Assembly (NCBI GenBank): GCA_028704215.1
Contig: JAQVLJ010000003.1
Span: forward strand, 1-23,643
DNA from: Clostridia bacterium
GTDB lineage: Bacteria > Bacillota > Clostridia > Christensenellales > UBA1242
Length of the DNA stretch: 23,643 nucleotides
Reading direction: 5' to 3'
The number at the start of each line of letters is the position of its first letter. Within the stretch, counting starts at the first letter, position 1. The position numbers and the translations under genes were made by a program. The notes under the pieces are model-generated. The model did not search any database, was not told the DNA's origin, and worked only from the letters and a program-made list of their open reading frames with translations. Below are positions 1-7,271 of the stretch, in pieces.

Positions 1-1
1 C

Positions 2-280
2 CCGCCAAGTTTTGGGAGAGGTCCAAACAACGAAACTTGGAAACTTGAAGATGACTTATTTGATTTTGTAACTTTGACTAAAAAAGTTTTGTCAGAAAAA
101 CCAGTCCTAGTTTTGATTAATAGTTATACAACTGGATTACAACCAACAGTAATGAGTAATATTTTAAATACAGTATTTACTCAAAATGGAAAAACCGAAA
201 GTTATGAATTATGTATTCCAACCGAAGAAAAAAATATATTTTTGCCTTGTGGTTGCAGTGCTGTCAAATATTTTGATTAG
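2..280 (+). CDS. Class I SAM-dependent methyltransferase, C-terminal part (5' end outside window)
   Basis: An open frame runs from the window edge to a TAG at 278-280; the N-terminal SAM-binding domain lies outside. The first visible residues, PPSFGRGPNNETWKL, match the conserved DPPxFGRGPxGExWK block that follows the SAM fold in a COG1092-like family of putative rRNA cytosine methyltransferases. A second family block, LINSYTTGL, follows near 114-140, and the protein ends in LPCG-type sequence. From family knowledge the protein would methylate RNA with S-adenosylmethionine in the cytoplasm; the exact base cannot be told from this fragment. The next gene is an RNA pseudouridine synthase starting a few bases on, so the two are probably co-transcribed and form an RNA-modification pair. 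Confidence 0.65.
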   Translation, partial: PPSFGRGPNNETWKLEDDLFDFVTLTKKVLSEKPVLVLINSYTTGLQPTVMSNILNTVFTQNGKTESYELCIPTEEKNIFLPCGCSAVKYFD

Positions 281-288
281 GAGAAATG

Positions 289-987
289 ATGGATTTTGAA
301 CCTTCAATAATATACGAAGACAATCATTTGCTGGTAGTTATTAAACCAGTTAATATTTCTGTGCAGGCGGATGATAGCAAAGACAAAGATTTGCTTACAT
401 ATTTGAAAGAATACTTAAAAGAACGTGACAATAAGCCCGGAAACGTATTTTTGGGACTTGTCCATAGACTTGACCGCCCAACTGGTGGAGTTATGATTTT
501 TGCAAAGACTAGCAAATGTGCAAAACGTATGTCACAAAAATTCAAAATACATGATGTAGACAAAAAATATCTGTGTGTGGTTTTGGGTAAACCTGTTATT
601 CAGTCAGATGAATTGGTCAATTACTTAAAAAAAGATGAAAAAACCAATACAGTATATTTAGCACCGCAGTATGAAGAGGGCGCCAAACAAGCAGTATTGG
701 ATTACAATGTTTTGGCTAGCATAAATAATTTGTCCTTAGTAGAAGTAACACTCAAAACGGGTAGGTCACATCAAATACGTGTGCAGATGTCCAAAGTATT
801 AAAAACACCTATATACAATGATTTTAAGTATGGCGACAAATTACACAACGGAGATTTGGCTTTGTGGGCATATTATTTAAAATTTAATCATCCTATAACG
901 GAAAAACTTATGACCTTCAAGGTGTTGCCAAATACCGAAAATGTACCATACAATGAGTTTGCAACATATATCGGCACAAAAATCTAA
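289..987 (+). CDS. RluA-family pseudouridine synthase without S4 domain
   Basis: 232 residues. It converts uridine to pseudouridine in structured RNA, most likely rRNA. The signature HRLDRPTGGVMIFAKT holds the catalytic Asp at about residue 62, and GRSHQIRVQM near 160 is the second conserved block. The N-terminus opens directly into the catalytic fold (IIYEDNHLLVVIKP), so the S4 RNA-binding domain of RluC and RluD is absent, as in short RluA-type members. Two ATGs stand in tandem at 286 and 289. The AGGAG at 279-283 is only 2 nt from the first and 5 nt from the second, so 289 is preferred. The upstream methyltransferase stop overlaps this Shine-Dalgarno, which indicates an operon. The target nucleotide cannot be assigned. 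Confidence 0.9.
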   Translation: MDFEPSIIYEDNHLLVVIKPVNISVQADDSKDKDLLTYLKEYLKERDNKPGNVFLGLVHRLDRPTGGVMIFAKTSKCAKRMSQKFKIHDVDKKYLCVVLGKPVIQSDELVNYLKKDEKTNTVYLAPQYEEGAKQAVLDYNVLASINNLSLVEVTLKTGRSHQIRVQMSKVLKTPIYNDFKYGDKLHNGDLALWAYYLKFNHPITEKLMTFKVLPNTENVPYNEFATYIGTKI

Positions 988-996
988 GGAGAAAAT

Positions 997-1164
997 ATGA
1001 TAGTAAACAAAGAAAAATGTACTGCTTGTGGTACTTGTATAGCAAATTGTCCAGTTGATGCGATAAGTTTTGTTAATGGGAAGGCTTACATAAACAAAGA
1101 TATTTGCATTTCGTGTGGCATGTGTGCAAGTATTTGCCCATTTGAAGCAATAGATTACGACTAA
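997..1164 (+). CDS. Small 2[4Fe-4S] ferredoxin
   Basis: A 55-residue protein with two complete CxxCxxCxxxCP cluster motifs: CTACGTCIANCP at residues 8-19 and CISCGMCASICP at about 37-48. That is the classic clostridial-type 8Fe-8S ferredoxin. It is a low-potential soluble electron carrier for cytoplasmic redox enzymes; its partner is not evident from neighbours. The start ATG at 997 sits 6 nt after AGGAG (986-990), which overlaps the stop of the pseudouridine synthase, so it is probably the last gene of that unit. A strict or facultative anaerobic lifestyle is an inference from this gene type. Confidence 0.93.
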   Translation: MIVNKEKCTACGTCIANCPVDAISFVNGKAYINKDICISCGMCASICPFEAIDYD

Positions 1165-1198
1165 ATTGCTATTTGAATAATAAAAATTAAAAAAAGTA

Positions 1199-1227
1199 TT
1201 GACTATATCTTTTTTTAATGCTAACGT
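1199..1227 (+). promoter_or_regulatory. Candidate SigA-type promoter of the Ppx-like/MreB-like unit
   Basis: TTGACT at 1199-1204, 17-nt spacer, then TAACGT at 1222-1227 preceded by TG at 1219-1220 (extended -10 form TGnTA). Expected start of transcription is near 1234, just before the AGAGGTG ribosome binding site at 1238-1244. The -10 match is only moderate. Confidence 0.4.
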
Positions 1228-1249
1228 ACAGACGAAAAGAGGTGAAACT

Positions 1250-2758
1250 ATGGAAAAAATTGCAGTTATTCAACTCGGAATTAACGAGGTAAAATTGTCT
1301 ATTTTGAACTATACGACGACAGGTTTTTTCATTATCGACCAAGAAATTACTGAAAATGTGAAAATATGTCAAGATATGGAGCGTGATGGGTATTTGAAAC
1401 CAACTCGAATTGCTGAAACTATCGAAATACTCAAAATATTTAGACGTATTATTGATATGAACAAAATAGAAAATACAATTTGCTTTGCTGACAATGCTAT
1501 TACACAAGCACGCAATCAAATTGCTTTTTTGGATGAAATATATAAGACTGTTTCATTATTTTTTAAGATATTGACACAAGAAGATAAGGTAACAGCAATT
1601 CACAACGCTATTTTGAATTCTTTTTCCATACCAAAGGGAGTTATTTTACAAATTGCAGACAACACTTGCGACTTAGTACATTATAATAGAAGAGTAGTGC
1701 TTAACAGTGCTTCATTAAATTTTGGCGCGAATACTTTGGCAGAAAAATTTATAAATGAAAAAAACCCAGAAGAAAAAATGCAAAAGATGGTGGATTATTG
1801 TTTAGCAGAATTAAAAAATGTCAAATGGTTCGGTGAAATTGAAGAAGAATACGAATTTATCGGAATAGGCAAAATATTCGAAAGTGTAGGAAAATTATGT
1901 CGAAAATCCACACATTATCCGCTTGATTTGTCACACAATTATTGCATAAAAAATGAGAATTTTATGCAAGTATTCAAACTTGTATCTGCATTAGACCTTG
2001 ACAATAGCAAAAAATTGAAAGGTATCTCAGATATGAGAGTTGACGTTTTGGCGGCTGGCATGGCTATTGTTAAAAGTGCTTTTGCTACTTACGCTTGTAC
2101 ACCTATACATGTATCGACTTGTGGAGAAATGTATGGTATTATTTCAAAAACTCTCATTAGTCAATCAATGGACAAGCCATTATTGGATGTTTTGGGATAC
2201 AGTTTAAGCAGCATTAACGAATTTTATCCTACGGGAAAATGTATGAGCAATGTGTACGATATTGCCATAATTTTGTATAGACAACTAAAAGTTTTGCACA
2301 AACTAAGCAGAACCTTTTTAAAAATATTACGTATCGCAGCAAGTATGAGTATGAGTGGCAAACGCATATCTTTCAACAATTATGAAAAAAACTGTTTCCC
2401 AGTAATATGCAATTCTGCAATATATGGAGCATCTCATCAAGAAATTGTTCTCGCTGCTTTTATAGCATCTTGTCAAAATATTGACGAATTCAGTTTGAAT
2501 GACTGGGTACAATTTAAAGACATAGTGGAAGAAGAAGATGTAGAAGCAGTTAAAAAATTGGCTGTTATAGTAAAATTGGCTACATTGCTTAACATTACAG
2601 GTTCCAATTATGTAAAAGATATTAGTTGCGACGTTCTTGGCGATACAGTAATTTTAAAAACAGAAGTAGAAAAAGATGCTTCACTAGAAATATCACAAGG
2701 TATGAAAGTAGCATTTGATTTCAAAAAGGCATTTAAAAAGAATTTGCAAATATTGTAG
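1250..2758 (+). CDS. Degenerate Ppx/GppA-like protein (exopolyphosphatase fold, catalytic motifs altered)
   Basis: 502 residues from ATG 1250, which has AGAGGTG 5 nt upstream; a TTG at 1199 extends the frame but coincides with the -35 box. Layout matches the long Ppx/GppA architecture: two actin-like ASKHA subdomains (about 1-300) and an HD-type helical C-terminal domain (about 330-500). The active-site motifs are eroded. The first phosphate loop DxGSNS reads QLGINE (residues 8-13), the second, DIGGGST, reads QIADNTC (134-140), and the LHDIG of the HD domain reads SMSMSG (365-370). A Glu in the position of the family's catalytic Glu may survive at 111 (TQEDK). Canonical members hydrolyse polyphosphate or pppGpp; this one may be catalytically dead or have another ligand. 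The frame is intact, so it is not an obvious pseudogene. It is followed at once by a degenerate MreB-like gene. Confidence 0.7.
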   Translation: MEKIAVIQLGINEVKLSILNYTTTGFFIIDQEITENVKICQDMERDGYLKPTRIAETIEILKIFRRIIDMNKIENTICFADNAITQARNQIAFLDEIYKTVSLFFKILTQEDKVTAIHNAILNSFSIPKGVILQIADNTCDLVHYNRRVVLNSASLNFGANTLAEKFINEKNPEEKMQKMVDYCLAELKNVKWFGEIEEEYEFIGIGKIFESVGKLCRKSTHYPLDLSHNYCIKNENFMQVFKLVSALDLDNSKKLKGISDMRVDVLAAGMAIVKSAFATYACTPIHVSTCGEMYGIISKTLISQSMDKPLLDVLGYSLSSINEFYPTGKCMSNVYDIAIILYRQLKVLHKLSRTFLKILRIAASMSMSGKRISFNNYEKNCFPVICNSAIYGASHQEIVLAAFIASCQNIDEFSLNDWVQFKDIVEEEDVEAVKKLAVIVKLATLLNITGSNYVKDISCDVLGDTVILKTEVEKDASLEISQGMKVAFDFKKAFKKNLQIL

Positions 2759-2766
2759 GAGGCGAA

Positions 2767-3759
2767 ATGTCACGCATTAATATTGCTGTCAAATTTGGTA
2801 ATAATGAATTGATTTTTTATCGACAAGGCGTAGGCGTGATTGCACGACATCAGTCTTTTTTGGCGGTAAGTCAGCGAGGCGGACGAATTAAAGTAAAAGC
2901 ATTTGGAAATGACGCTCAAAAAATAGCTGATTCAAAAAACGTATTTGTTTACAAACCATTTGATAGGTTGGATGTAAAAAATCATAGAATGGCAACAATA
3001 TTAGTTCGAAAAATACTTGATGATTGTATAATGGATAAGTTCTTTTTAACCTCAATAAATGTTTTGATAGCGGTGCCTTGTGCAATGAATCACAAACAAC
3101 TAAGTGATCTTAAATCTGTTTTTAAATATGCAGGATGTCGAAAAGTCACTTTTGTCCAAAACGGTGTGTGTTCACGTGCATATTTTGATCAATTTTCACT
3201 AAATGATTACGCAGTAATGGTAGACATTGGAAAGTTCGTTACTGACATTTCAGTTTTGAATGACTTTGAGTTTTTAAAAGGAAAAGTATGTTTGTTAGGT
3301 GGTGTAGATATGGATTCTGCACTTCAAACTTATATCAAAGACAATTTTGATTTAAGTATAAACATACAAACTGCCGAAAATTTAAAGAAAAACATTGGTT
3401 CTTTATACAACAAAGACTTGTTTAGTACAGAATTTTTAGGCGTAAATGAAGACAATTCTGTAATAAATCAACAAATCACCGCAAATGAAATTCGTGTTGC
3501 AATTTCCAATACATATGACCATATTTTTGATTTGGTTAGTGAATTTATAGACAGTTTGTCTAATGAAATAAAAATTCAATTAACAAAAACTGGTATTGTT
3601 CTATCTGGTGGTGCATCGTGCATTCCTGGATTATTTGAGTATGCTAACAAAAAATTTGCATATCCAATACACATTGTCAACAATCCAAAAGAGTCGTCTA
3701 TTTTGGGCGCAGGGAAGTTGCTGTCGAAAGACAAACAATTTATTAAAATAAGTTTTTGA
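2767..3759 (+). CDS. Divergent MreB-like actin homologue with altered ATP-binding motifs
   Basis: 330 residues, about the MreB length. Blocks align in order with MreB: FGNDAQKI near 46, VYKPFDRLDV near 61, the NVLIAVPCAMNHKQ strand near 98, AGCRKVTFVQNG near 122, VDIGKFVTDIS at 152-162, LLGGVDMD near 177, TAENLKKNIG at 202-211 and GIVLSGGASCIPGL at 276-289. The nucleotide site is unusual: the first phosphate loop DLGTxN reads KFGNN (9-13), the second, DIGGGTT, reads DIGKFVT (153-159), and the EEP around MreB's catalytic Glu reads QNG (131-133). True MreB forms membrane filaments guiding wall synthesis; whether this one polymerises or hydrolyses ATP is open. AGGAGG at 2757-2762 overlaps the upstream stop, so the gene is tightly coupled to the Ppx-like gene. 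mreC and mreD do not follow. Confidence 0.75.
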   Translation: MSRINIAVKFGNNELIFYRQGVGVIARHQSFLAVSQRGGRIKVKAFGNDAQKIADSKNVFVYKPFDRLDVKNHRMATILVRKILDDCIMDKFFLTSINVLIAVPCAMNHKQLSDLKSVFKYAGCRKVTFVQNGVCSRAYFDQFSLNDYAVMVDIGKFVTDISVLNDFEFLKGKVCLLGGVDMDSALQTYIKDNFDLSINIQTAENLKKNIGSLYNKDLFSTEFLGVNEDNSVINQQITANEIRVAISNTYDHIFDLVSEFIDSLSNEIKIQLTKTGIVLSGGASCIPGLFEYANKKFAYPIHIVNNPKESSILGAGKLLSKDKQFIKISF

Positions 3760-3789
3760 TTATAAATTTTGACTATTATTGTCGATAAC

Positions 3790-3823
3790 AAAAAATGTGA
3801 AGCTTTGTACTTTACATTTTTTT
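3790..3823 (+). terminator. Rho-independent terminator after the MreB-like gene
   Basis: AAAAAATGTGAAG (3790-3802) pairs with CTTTACATTTTTT (3810-3822) as 13 bp with one G-U wobble and a 7-nt loop, ending in a run of seven T. It separates the Ppx-like/MreB-like unit from minD. Confidence 0.7.
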
Positions 3824-3831
3824 ATTATAAT
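3804..3831 (+). promoter_or_regulatory. Candidate minD promoter
   Basis: A perfect TATAAT lies at 3826-3831, 16 nt upstream of the GGGAG ribosome binding site (3848-3852). The -35 region (TTTGTA, 3804-3809) is weak and falls inside the terminator hairpin of the upstream unit, so minD expression may be affected by folding or read-through there. Confidence 0.4.
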
Positions 3832-3859
3832 CATAGTTTTGTTTTATGGGAGTAAAAAT

Positions 3860-4657
3860 ATGTCACGAATAATTGTTATTACTTCTGGCAAAGGTGGAGT
3901 TGGTAAGACGACAATTTCAGCAAATTTGGGCTTACATCTTGCAAAAAGAAATCAAAGAGTTTGCGTAATAGATATGGACATAGGACTAAACAATCTTGAT
4001 GTGGTATTGGGAGTTGAAGACAGAATACTTTATACTATGCAAGACGTTATAGAGAAAAAATGCCGTTTGCGACAAGCATTAATACAAGATGACCAATATC
4101 CACTTTTGTTTAGTTTATCGTCTGGAAATGTTGTGAAAGATATAAATATTTCTACATACCAAATCAAACAAATTATCGATGAATTGAGTTTGAATTTTGA
4201 TTTTATTCTAATTGATTGCCCAGCGGGAATAGATGCAGGTTTTAATCGATCTGTTTCATGTGCGAACGAAGCACTTGTCATAACGACTCCGCACTTATCG
4301 GCGATTAGAGATGCAGACAAAGTGGTTACTATACTATCAAGTTACAATCTTAATAATAAAAGATTTGTAGTTAATAGAGCAAGAGGTGATTTGATAAAGG
4401 AAAAAATGATGCTCGATGTATATGAAATAAGTAAAGCGCTTGGCATAGAATTTGGCGGACTAATACCGGAAGATGACCATATTTCAAATTGTCTAAATAT
4501 CGGTACAATTAGATTGAATGACAAATATTCAAGCGTGAGAGCATTTGATGTTTTGGCAGAAAATATTTTGACAGGTAGCAAAAAGCTGTTTGATTGCACA
4601 TACAAATACAAAGGACTATTGGGAAATGTTCGTCGTTTATTAAAAAAGAGGATATAA
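3860..4657 (+). CDS. minD: Septum-site determining ATPase MinD
   Basis: 265 residues. The deviant Walker A KGGVGKTT (residues 11-18, signature Lys 11) plus VCVIDMDIGLNNLDVVLG identifies the MinD branch of ParA/MinD ATPases, and FILIDCPAGID is the Walker B region. The C-terminus GLLGNVRRLLKKRI is a basic amphipathic helix like the MinD membrane-targeting sequence. MinD binds the membrane with ATP and, with MinC, blocks division away from midcell; MinE stimulates its ATPase and drives redistribution. ATG 3860 is chosen because GGGAG lies 7 nt upstream and the motif starts at once after it. minE follows with a 1-nt overlap (TAATG), but no minC is upstream; a terminator and the MreB-like gene occupy that place. 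Confidence 0.95.
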   Translation: MSRIIVITSGKGGVGKTTISANLGLHLAKRNQRVCVIDMDIGLNNLDVVLGVEDRILYTMQDVIEKKCRLRQALIQDDQYPLLFSLSSGNVVKDINISTYQIKQIIDELSLNFDFILIDCPAGIDAGFNRSVSCANEALVITTPHLSAIRDADKVVTILSSYNLNNKRFVVNRARGDLIKEKMMLDVYEISKALGIEFGGLIPEDDHISNCLNIGTIRLNDKYSSVRAFDVLAENILTGSKKLFDCTYKYKGLLGNVRRLLKKRI

Positions 4658-4899
4658 TGAACAAGATAAATACACGTTTGAATAATGTTTTGACAACCGA
4701 TAAGCAAAACAATCCAAAATATATGAAAGAAATAATACGTAGCGACATTTTTTTTCTTATAAACAATTATTTTGACATTGATTATGAAAGTGTTGTGGTG
4801 AATATTGAAGTAAACGAGTTTAGAAAATTTGATATCACCATTAATATGGTGGGAGATAGACCAAAATTTATGAATACAATTTCTAGTTCAAAATATTGA
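4657..4899 (+). CDS. minE: Cell division topological specificity factor MinE
   Basis: 80 residues. The segment from IRSDIFFLINNYFDID through VVVNIEVNEF and FDITINM (about 27-65) matches the MinE core IRxDILEVIxKYVxID...V.V.LE....ISILELNVxLP, which forms the dimeric topological-specificity domain. The N-terminal part is the MinD-contact region and is shorter and less typical than in E. coli. MinE stimulates MinD ATPase and sets the pole-to-pole or static MinCD pattern. ATG 4657 overlaps the minD stop by one base and has AAAGAGGA just upstream, inside minD. A promoter for the next gene appears to lie inside its 3' end. Confidence 0.88.
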   Translation: MNKINTRLNNVLTTDKQNNPKYMKEIIRSDIFFLINNYFDIDYESVVVNIEVNEFRKFDITINMVGDRPKFMNTISSSKY

Positions 4900-4915
4900 T
4901 GGACAAGCATATAAT
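4887..4915 (+). promoter_or_regulatory. Candidate leaderless promoter for spoIVFA-spoIVFB, inside the end of minE
   Basis: TTCAAA at 4887-4892, exactly 17 nt, then a perfect TATAAT at 4910-4915. Only 5 nt separate the -10 from ATG 4921, so the predicted first base falls at or beside the start codon. No Shine-Dalgarno is present. The same arrangement recurs at four other genes in the window. Confidence 0.5.
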
Positions 4916-4920
4916 CTTAT

Positions 4921-5559
4921 ATGCAAGAAATACAAAAACTTTTGACCTATGAACAACCCAAATTATTGTGTTTTTATGTGAGAAGAAGTAGTAAAACAAA
5001 TTTTTTTGGCTGGTTACATTTTGGTATATGCTCACTTCTTGCGGTATTTTCATGTGTCTGCGTAATAGACCTTATAGATACTCGTTTTACTAATGCAATA
5101 ATGACAGGTGTGTATGGAATAGTACAGTATTTTGCCCCCGATATAGAATTGTTTTCTGATGATTCAAACATTACTTTTGTGAGCAAAATATTTGATATAT
5201 ATGATGATGAATTTTTAAATGATGTTTTTTATCACATATCTGACTATGATGACATTTTGATGGGTGATGGGTACATAAAATACTCGTCCAAAACATATTC
5301 AAAAATAAAAAGTCCATGTAACGGTACCGTTTTAAGTGTTGAATGGGTTGATAATGAAAATATGTTGGTAATAAAGATAGATGAAAAAACTGTTATTACC
5401 ATTTCAGGCAAAATTATTTTTGGTGTAGAAGAAGGGGATATAATATATTCAAAGCAAATTTTGGGAATAAATTATAATAGCGACCATTTAATTACATTAC
5501 GGATTTATAAAAATGGAAACACTATTGACGATGTTTTGCAATTTTCAGAGTGGTTATGA
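4921..5559 (+). CDS. spoIVFA: SpoIVFA-like membrane protein with degenerate M23/LytM domain
   Basis: 212 residues. One transmembrane helix lies at about 28-52 (after FFGW), then a linker of about 75 residues, then a C-terminal beta-domain beginning near 130 (SPCNGTVLSVEW ... GVEEGDIIYSKQILGI) that follows the M23 peptidase/lipoyl-like pattern APxxGxV...V..GDxVxxGQxIG but has no zinc-binding histidines. In Bacillus, SpoIVFA sits in the outer forespore membrane and holds the SpoIVFB protease inactive until engulfment is complete. The identification leans on domain layout and on the M50 protease gene that follows with an ATGA overlap. No ribosome binding site precedes ATG 4921, and the only upstream in-frame codons lie behind a TAA at 4912-4914. 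Confidence 0.75.
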   Translation: MQEIQKLLTYEQPKLLCFYVRRSSKTNFFGWLHFGICSLLAVFSCVCVIDLIDTRFTNAIMTGVYGIVQYFAPDIELFSDDSNITFVSKIFDIYDDEFLNDVFYHISDYDDILMGDGYIKYSSKTYSKIKSPCNGTVLSVEWVDNENMLVIKIDEKTVITISGKIIFGVEEGDIIYSKQILGINYNSDHLITLRIYKNGNTIDDVLQFSEWL

Positions 5560-6389
5560 TAAAAATTAAGGCTGGAATAGGCTTTTTGATACTACTAGCT
5601 ATATGTTTGATTACAAACAACATTTTTGTACTAGCCAATTATTTTGCAGCATTATTTTTACATGAATATTGTCACTATTTTGTTGCAAAAAAAAGAGGTT
5701 ATGAACTTAATAGCGTTTTTCTTGGAATTAATGGATTATCTATAGATTTAAAAACACACATAAAATCAGAAGACGAATTTTTGATTGCAATCGCTGGGCC
5801 AGCCTGTAATATCATTTTGTGTCTACTATGTTCAAGTCTATGGTGGATGATACCCGAATCATATTTTTATACTAAAGAGTTTTTCAATGCAAATATTGTA
5901 CTTGCTATATTTAATTTGTTACCTATATATCCTCTTGACGGTAGCAGAATTCTTAACAGCATACTTTACAAAAAACTTAATTTAAAGCAAGCAAAATTTG
6001 TAGGCAATATTATTTGTATAGTACTAAGTGTAGTTTTTTTTGCATTTTTTGTTTGGTCATGTTTTAATCAAATTAATGTGTATTATATTATTTTTGCAGT
6101 TTTTTTCTTGACGAATTTGAATAGCAAAAATACATTTGACCTTGTAACTCGATTTAACTATTTGAAGCTAAAAAAAACATATAAAATATCCTATTTTTAT
6201 GTAGATAAATCAAATACATTATTAGAATTATACAAAAAAATCAAACCAAACTCATATACGGTATTTTTATGTGAAATCAACGGTATATCTTATCAAATTA
6301 CAGAACAAAAACTAATATTATATGTGGAAAAATTTTCGTACAATACGTCGATAGAAGGCGCATTGAAAAATATAATCACTTACAAATAG
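5556..6389 (+). CDS. spoIVFB: SpoIVFB-type site-2 protease (M50 intramembrane metalloprotease)
   Basis: 277 residues with several hydrophobic segments. HEYCH at 36-40 is the zinc-binding HExxH in a membrane helix, and NLLPIYPLDGSR at about 120-131 is the conserved NxxPxxPLDGGR that supplies the third zinc ligand Asp; GPACNI near 81 is another family block. The C-terminal third is soluble (CBS-like region in SpoIVFB; not clearly recognisable here). In Bacillus this enzyme cuts pro-SigK in the mother cell. The pairing with a SpoIVFA-like gene supports that role, but SpoIVFB relatives also occur in non-sporulators. ATG 5556 overlaps the upstream stop as ATGA and is preferred over GTG 5550. Confidence 0.85.
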   Translation: MIKIKAGIGFLILLAICLITNNIFVLANYFAALFLHEYCHYFVAKKRGYELNSVFLGINGLSIDLKTHIKSEDEFLIAIAGPACNIILCLLCSSLWWMIPESYFYTKEFFNANIVLAIFNLLPIYPLDGSRILNSILYKKLNLKQAKFVGNIICIVLSVVFFAFFVWSCFNQINVYYIIFAVFFLTNLNSKNTFDLVTRFNYLKLKKTYKISYFYVDKSNTLLELYKKIKPNSYTVFLCEINGISYQITEQKLILYVEKFSYNTSIEGALKNIITYK

Positions 6390-6418
6390 TTTATTTTAAA
6401 TAATATTTATGATAAAAT
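6390..6418 (+). promoter_or_regulatory. Candidate tmk promoter (extended -10)
   Basis: TGATAAAAT at 6410-6418 is an extended -10 (TGn plus TAAAAT), with a weak TTTATT 17 nt upstream. The same TGATAAAAT occurs before the small gene at 12821. Expected start is near 6425, directly at the AAGGTGA ribosome binding site (6425-6431). Confidence 0.4.
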
Positions 6419-6437
6419 AACATTAAGGTGATTGGTT

Positions 6438-7118
6438 ATGAATGGTAAAATTATAGTTATTGAAGGAACGGACTGTTCGGGCAAACAAACTCAATCTGAG
6501 TTACTTGTCAAAAGACTTAATGAAGACAATGTAAACACAGTAAGATTATGCTTTCCACGTTATGATACTCCAACGGGCAAGATTATAGCCGGACCCTATT
6601 TAGGAAAACCTGAATATGGTGAAGGCTTTTTTTATGAAACGGCGTCAAATGTTAGTCCTTATGTTGCTAGTTTGTATTTTGCTGCTGACCGAAAATATAA
6701 TATCGATGAAATAAAAAATTATGTTAATAAAGGCATAAATGTAATTTTGGATAGATATACAGAATCAAATATGGCACATCAGGGTGGCAAAATTGAAGAC
6801 AAAAATCTAAGAGAAAAAATGTTTTCATTTATCGAAAAGTTAGAATATGAATTGCTTGAATTGCCTCGACCCGACTATACAGTTTTTCTACATTTACCAT
6901 ACGAAAGTGCGTTGTTATTAAAACAAAATCGAAAAGAAAAAGCAGACCAACATGAATTAAGCGAACACCATTTACGCTTGGCAGAAGAAGCCTATCTCGC
7001 TTTGGCAAAAAGAAATGAATGGGTTAGTATCGAATGTGTAAAAGCAAATGAAATTAAAAGCATTGAACAAATTAATGATGAAGTTTATACATTGATAAAA
7101 AATTTTTTAAACAAATAA
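6438..7118 (+). CDS. tmk: Thymidylate kinase
   Basis: 226 residues. It phosphorylates dTMP to dTDP with ATP for DNA synthesis. GTDCSGKQTQ (about 10-19) is the P-loop, FPRYDTPTGKII (about 40-51) the dTMP-contacting block, and LDRYTESNMAHQG (about 97-109) the DR[YF] motif. DQHE in a charged stretch near 172 lies in the lid region. ATG 6438 has AAGGTGA 6 nt upstream; TTG 6432 in the same frame is less likely. Length and the GTDCSGKQTQ form fit the slightly long Firmicutes variant of the family. It stands between spoIVFB and rplU, a place where Bacillus has no tmk, so this is a local insertion or rearrangement relative to that order. Confidence 0.92.
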   Translation: MNGKIIVIEGTDCSGKQTQSELLVKRLNEDNVNTVRLCFPRYDTPTGKIIAGPYLGKPEYGEGFFYETASNVSPYVASLYFAADRKYNIDEIKNYVNKGINVILDRYTESNMAHQGGKIEDKNLREKMFSFIEKLEYELLELPRPDYTVFLHLPYESALLLKQNRKEKADQHELSEHHLRLAEEAYLALAKRNEWVSIECVKANEIKSIEQINDEVYTLIKNFLNK

Positions 7119-7163
7119 GCCATATATCTATGATTATTTTTAATTGCAAAAAGACCAAAATTG

Positions 7164-7192
7164 TTGACAAGTTGGTAATACTTTGGTATTAT
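7164..7192 (+). promoter_or_regulatory. Strong SigA-type promoter of rplU-prp-rpmA
   Basis: Consensus TTGACA at 7164-7169, 17-nt spacer, TATTAT at 7187-7192. Predicted transcription start is about 7199, leaving a leader of about 79 nt before rplU. Confidence 0.8.
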
Positions 7193-7198
7193 CTCAAC

Positions 7199-7271
7199 TA
7201 GTACCACATTATAAGGGTTTTTAAAGCAATTTTTTTAAATTCACCCGATTGAGTGAGTCTTGATAAGGAGG
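7199..7271 (+). promoter_or_regulatory. Structured rplU 5' leader (possible L21 autoregulatory leader)
   Basis: An untranslated stretch lies between the predicted start and the AAGGAGG (7265-7271). GGGT (7215-7218) can pair with ACCC (7243-7246), and inside it TTTAAA (7220-7225) pairs with TTTAAA (7234-7239), giving an interrupted 10-bp stem. L21 leaders are a known Firmicutes RNA family upstream of this operon. Position and structure fit, but I could not match the family consensus base by base. Confidence 0.4.

Noticed and set aside
1199..1249. Longer Ppx-like protein from TTG 1199
   Set aside because: The TTG is part of the TTGACT -35 box, and ATG 1250 has a good ribosome binding site; the extra residues do not resemble the family start.
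4899..4952. ATG overlapping the minE stop (TGATG) as the start of the next gene
   Set aside because: That frame ends after 17 codons; the SpoIVFA-like protein is in another frame and starts at 4921.
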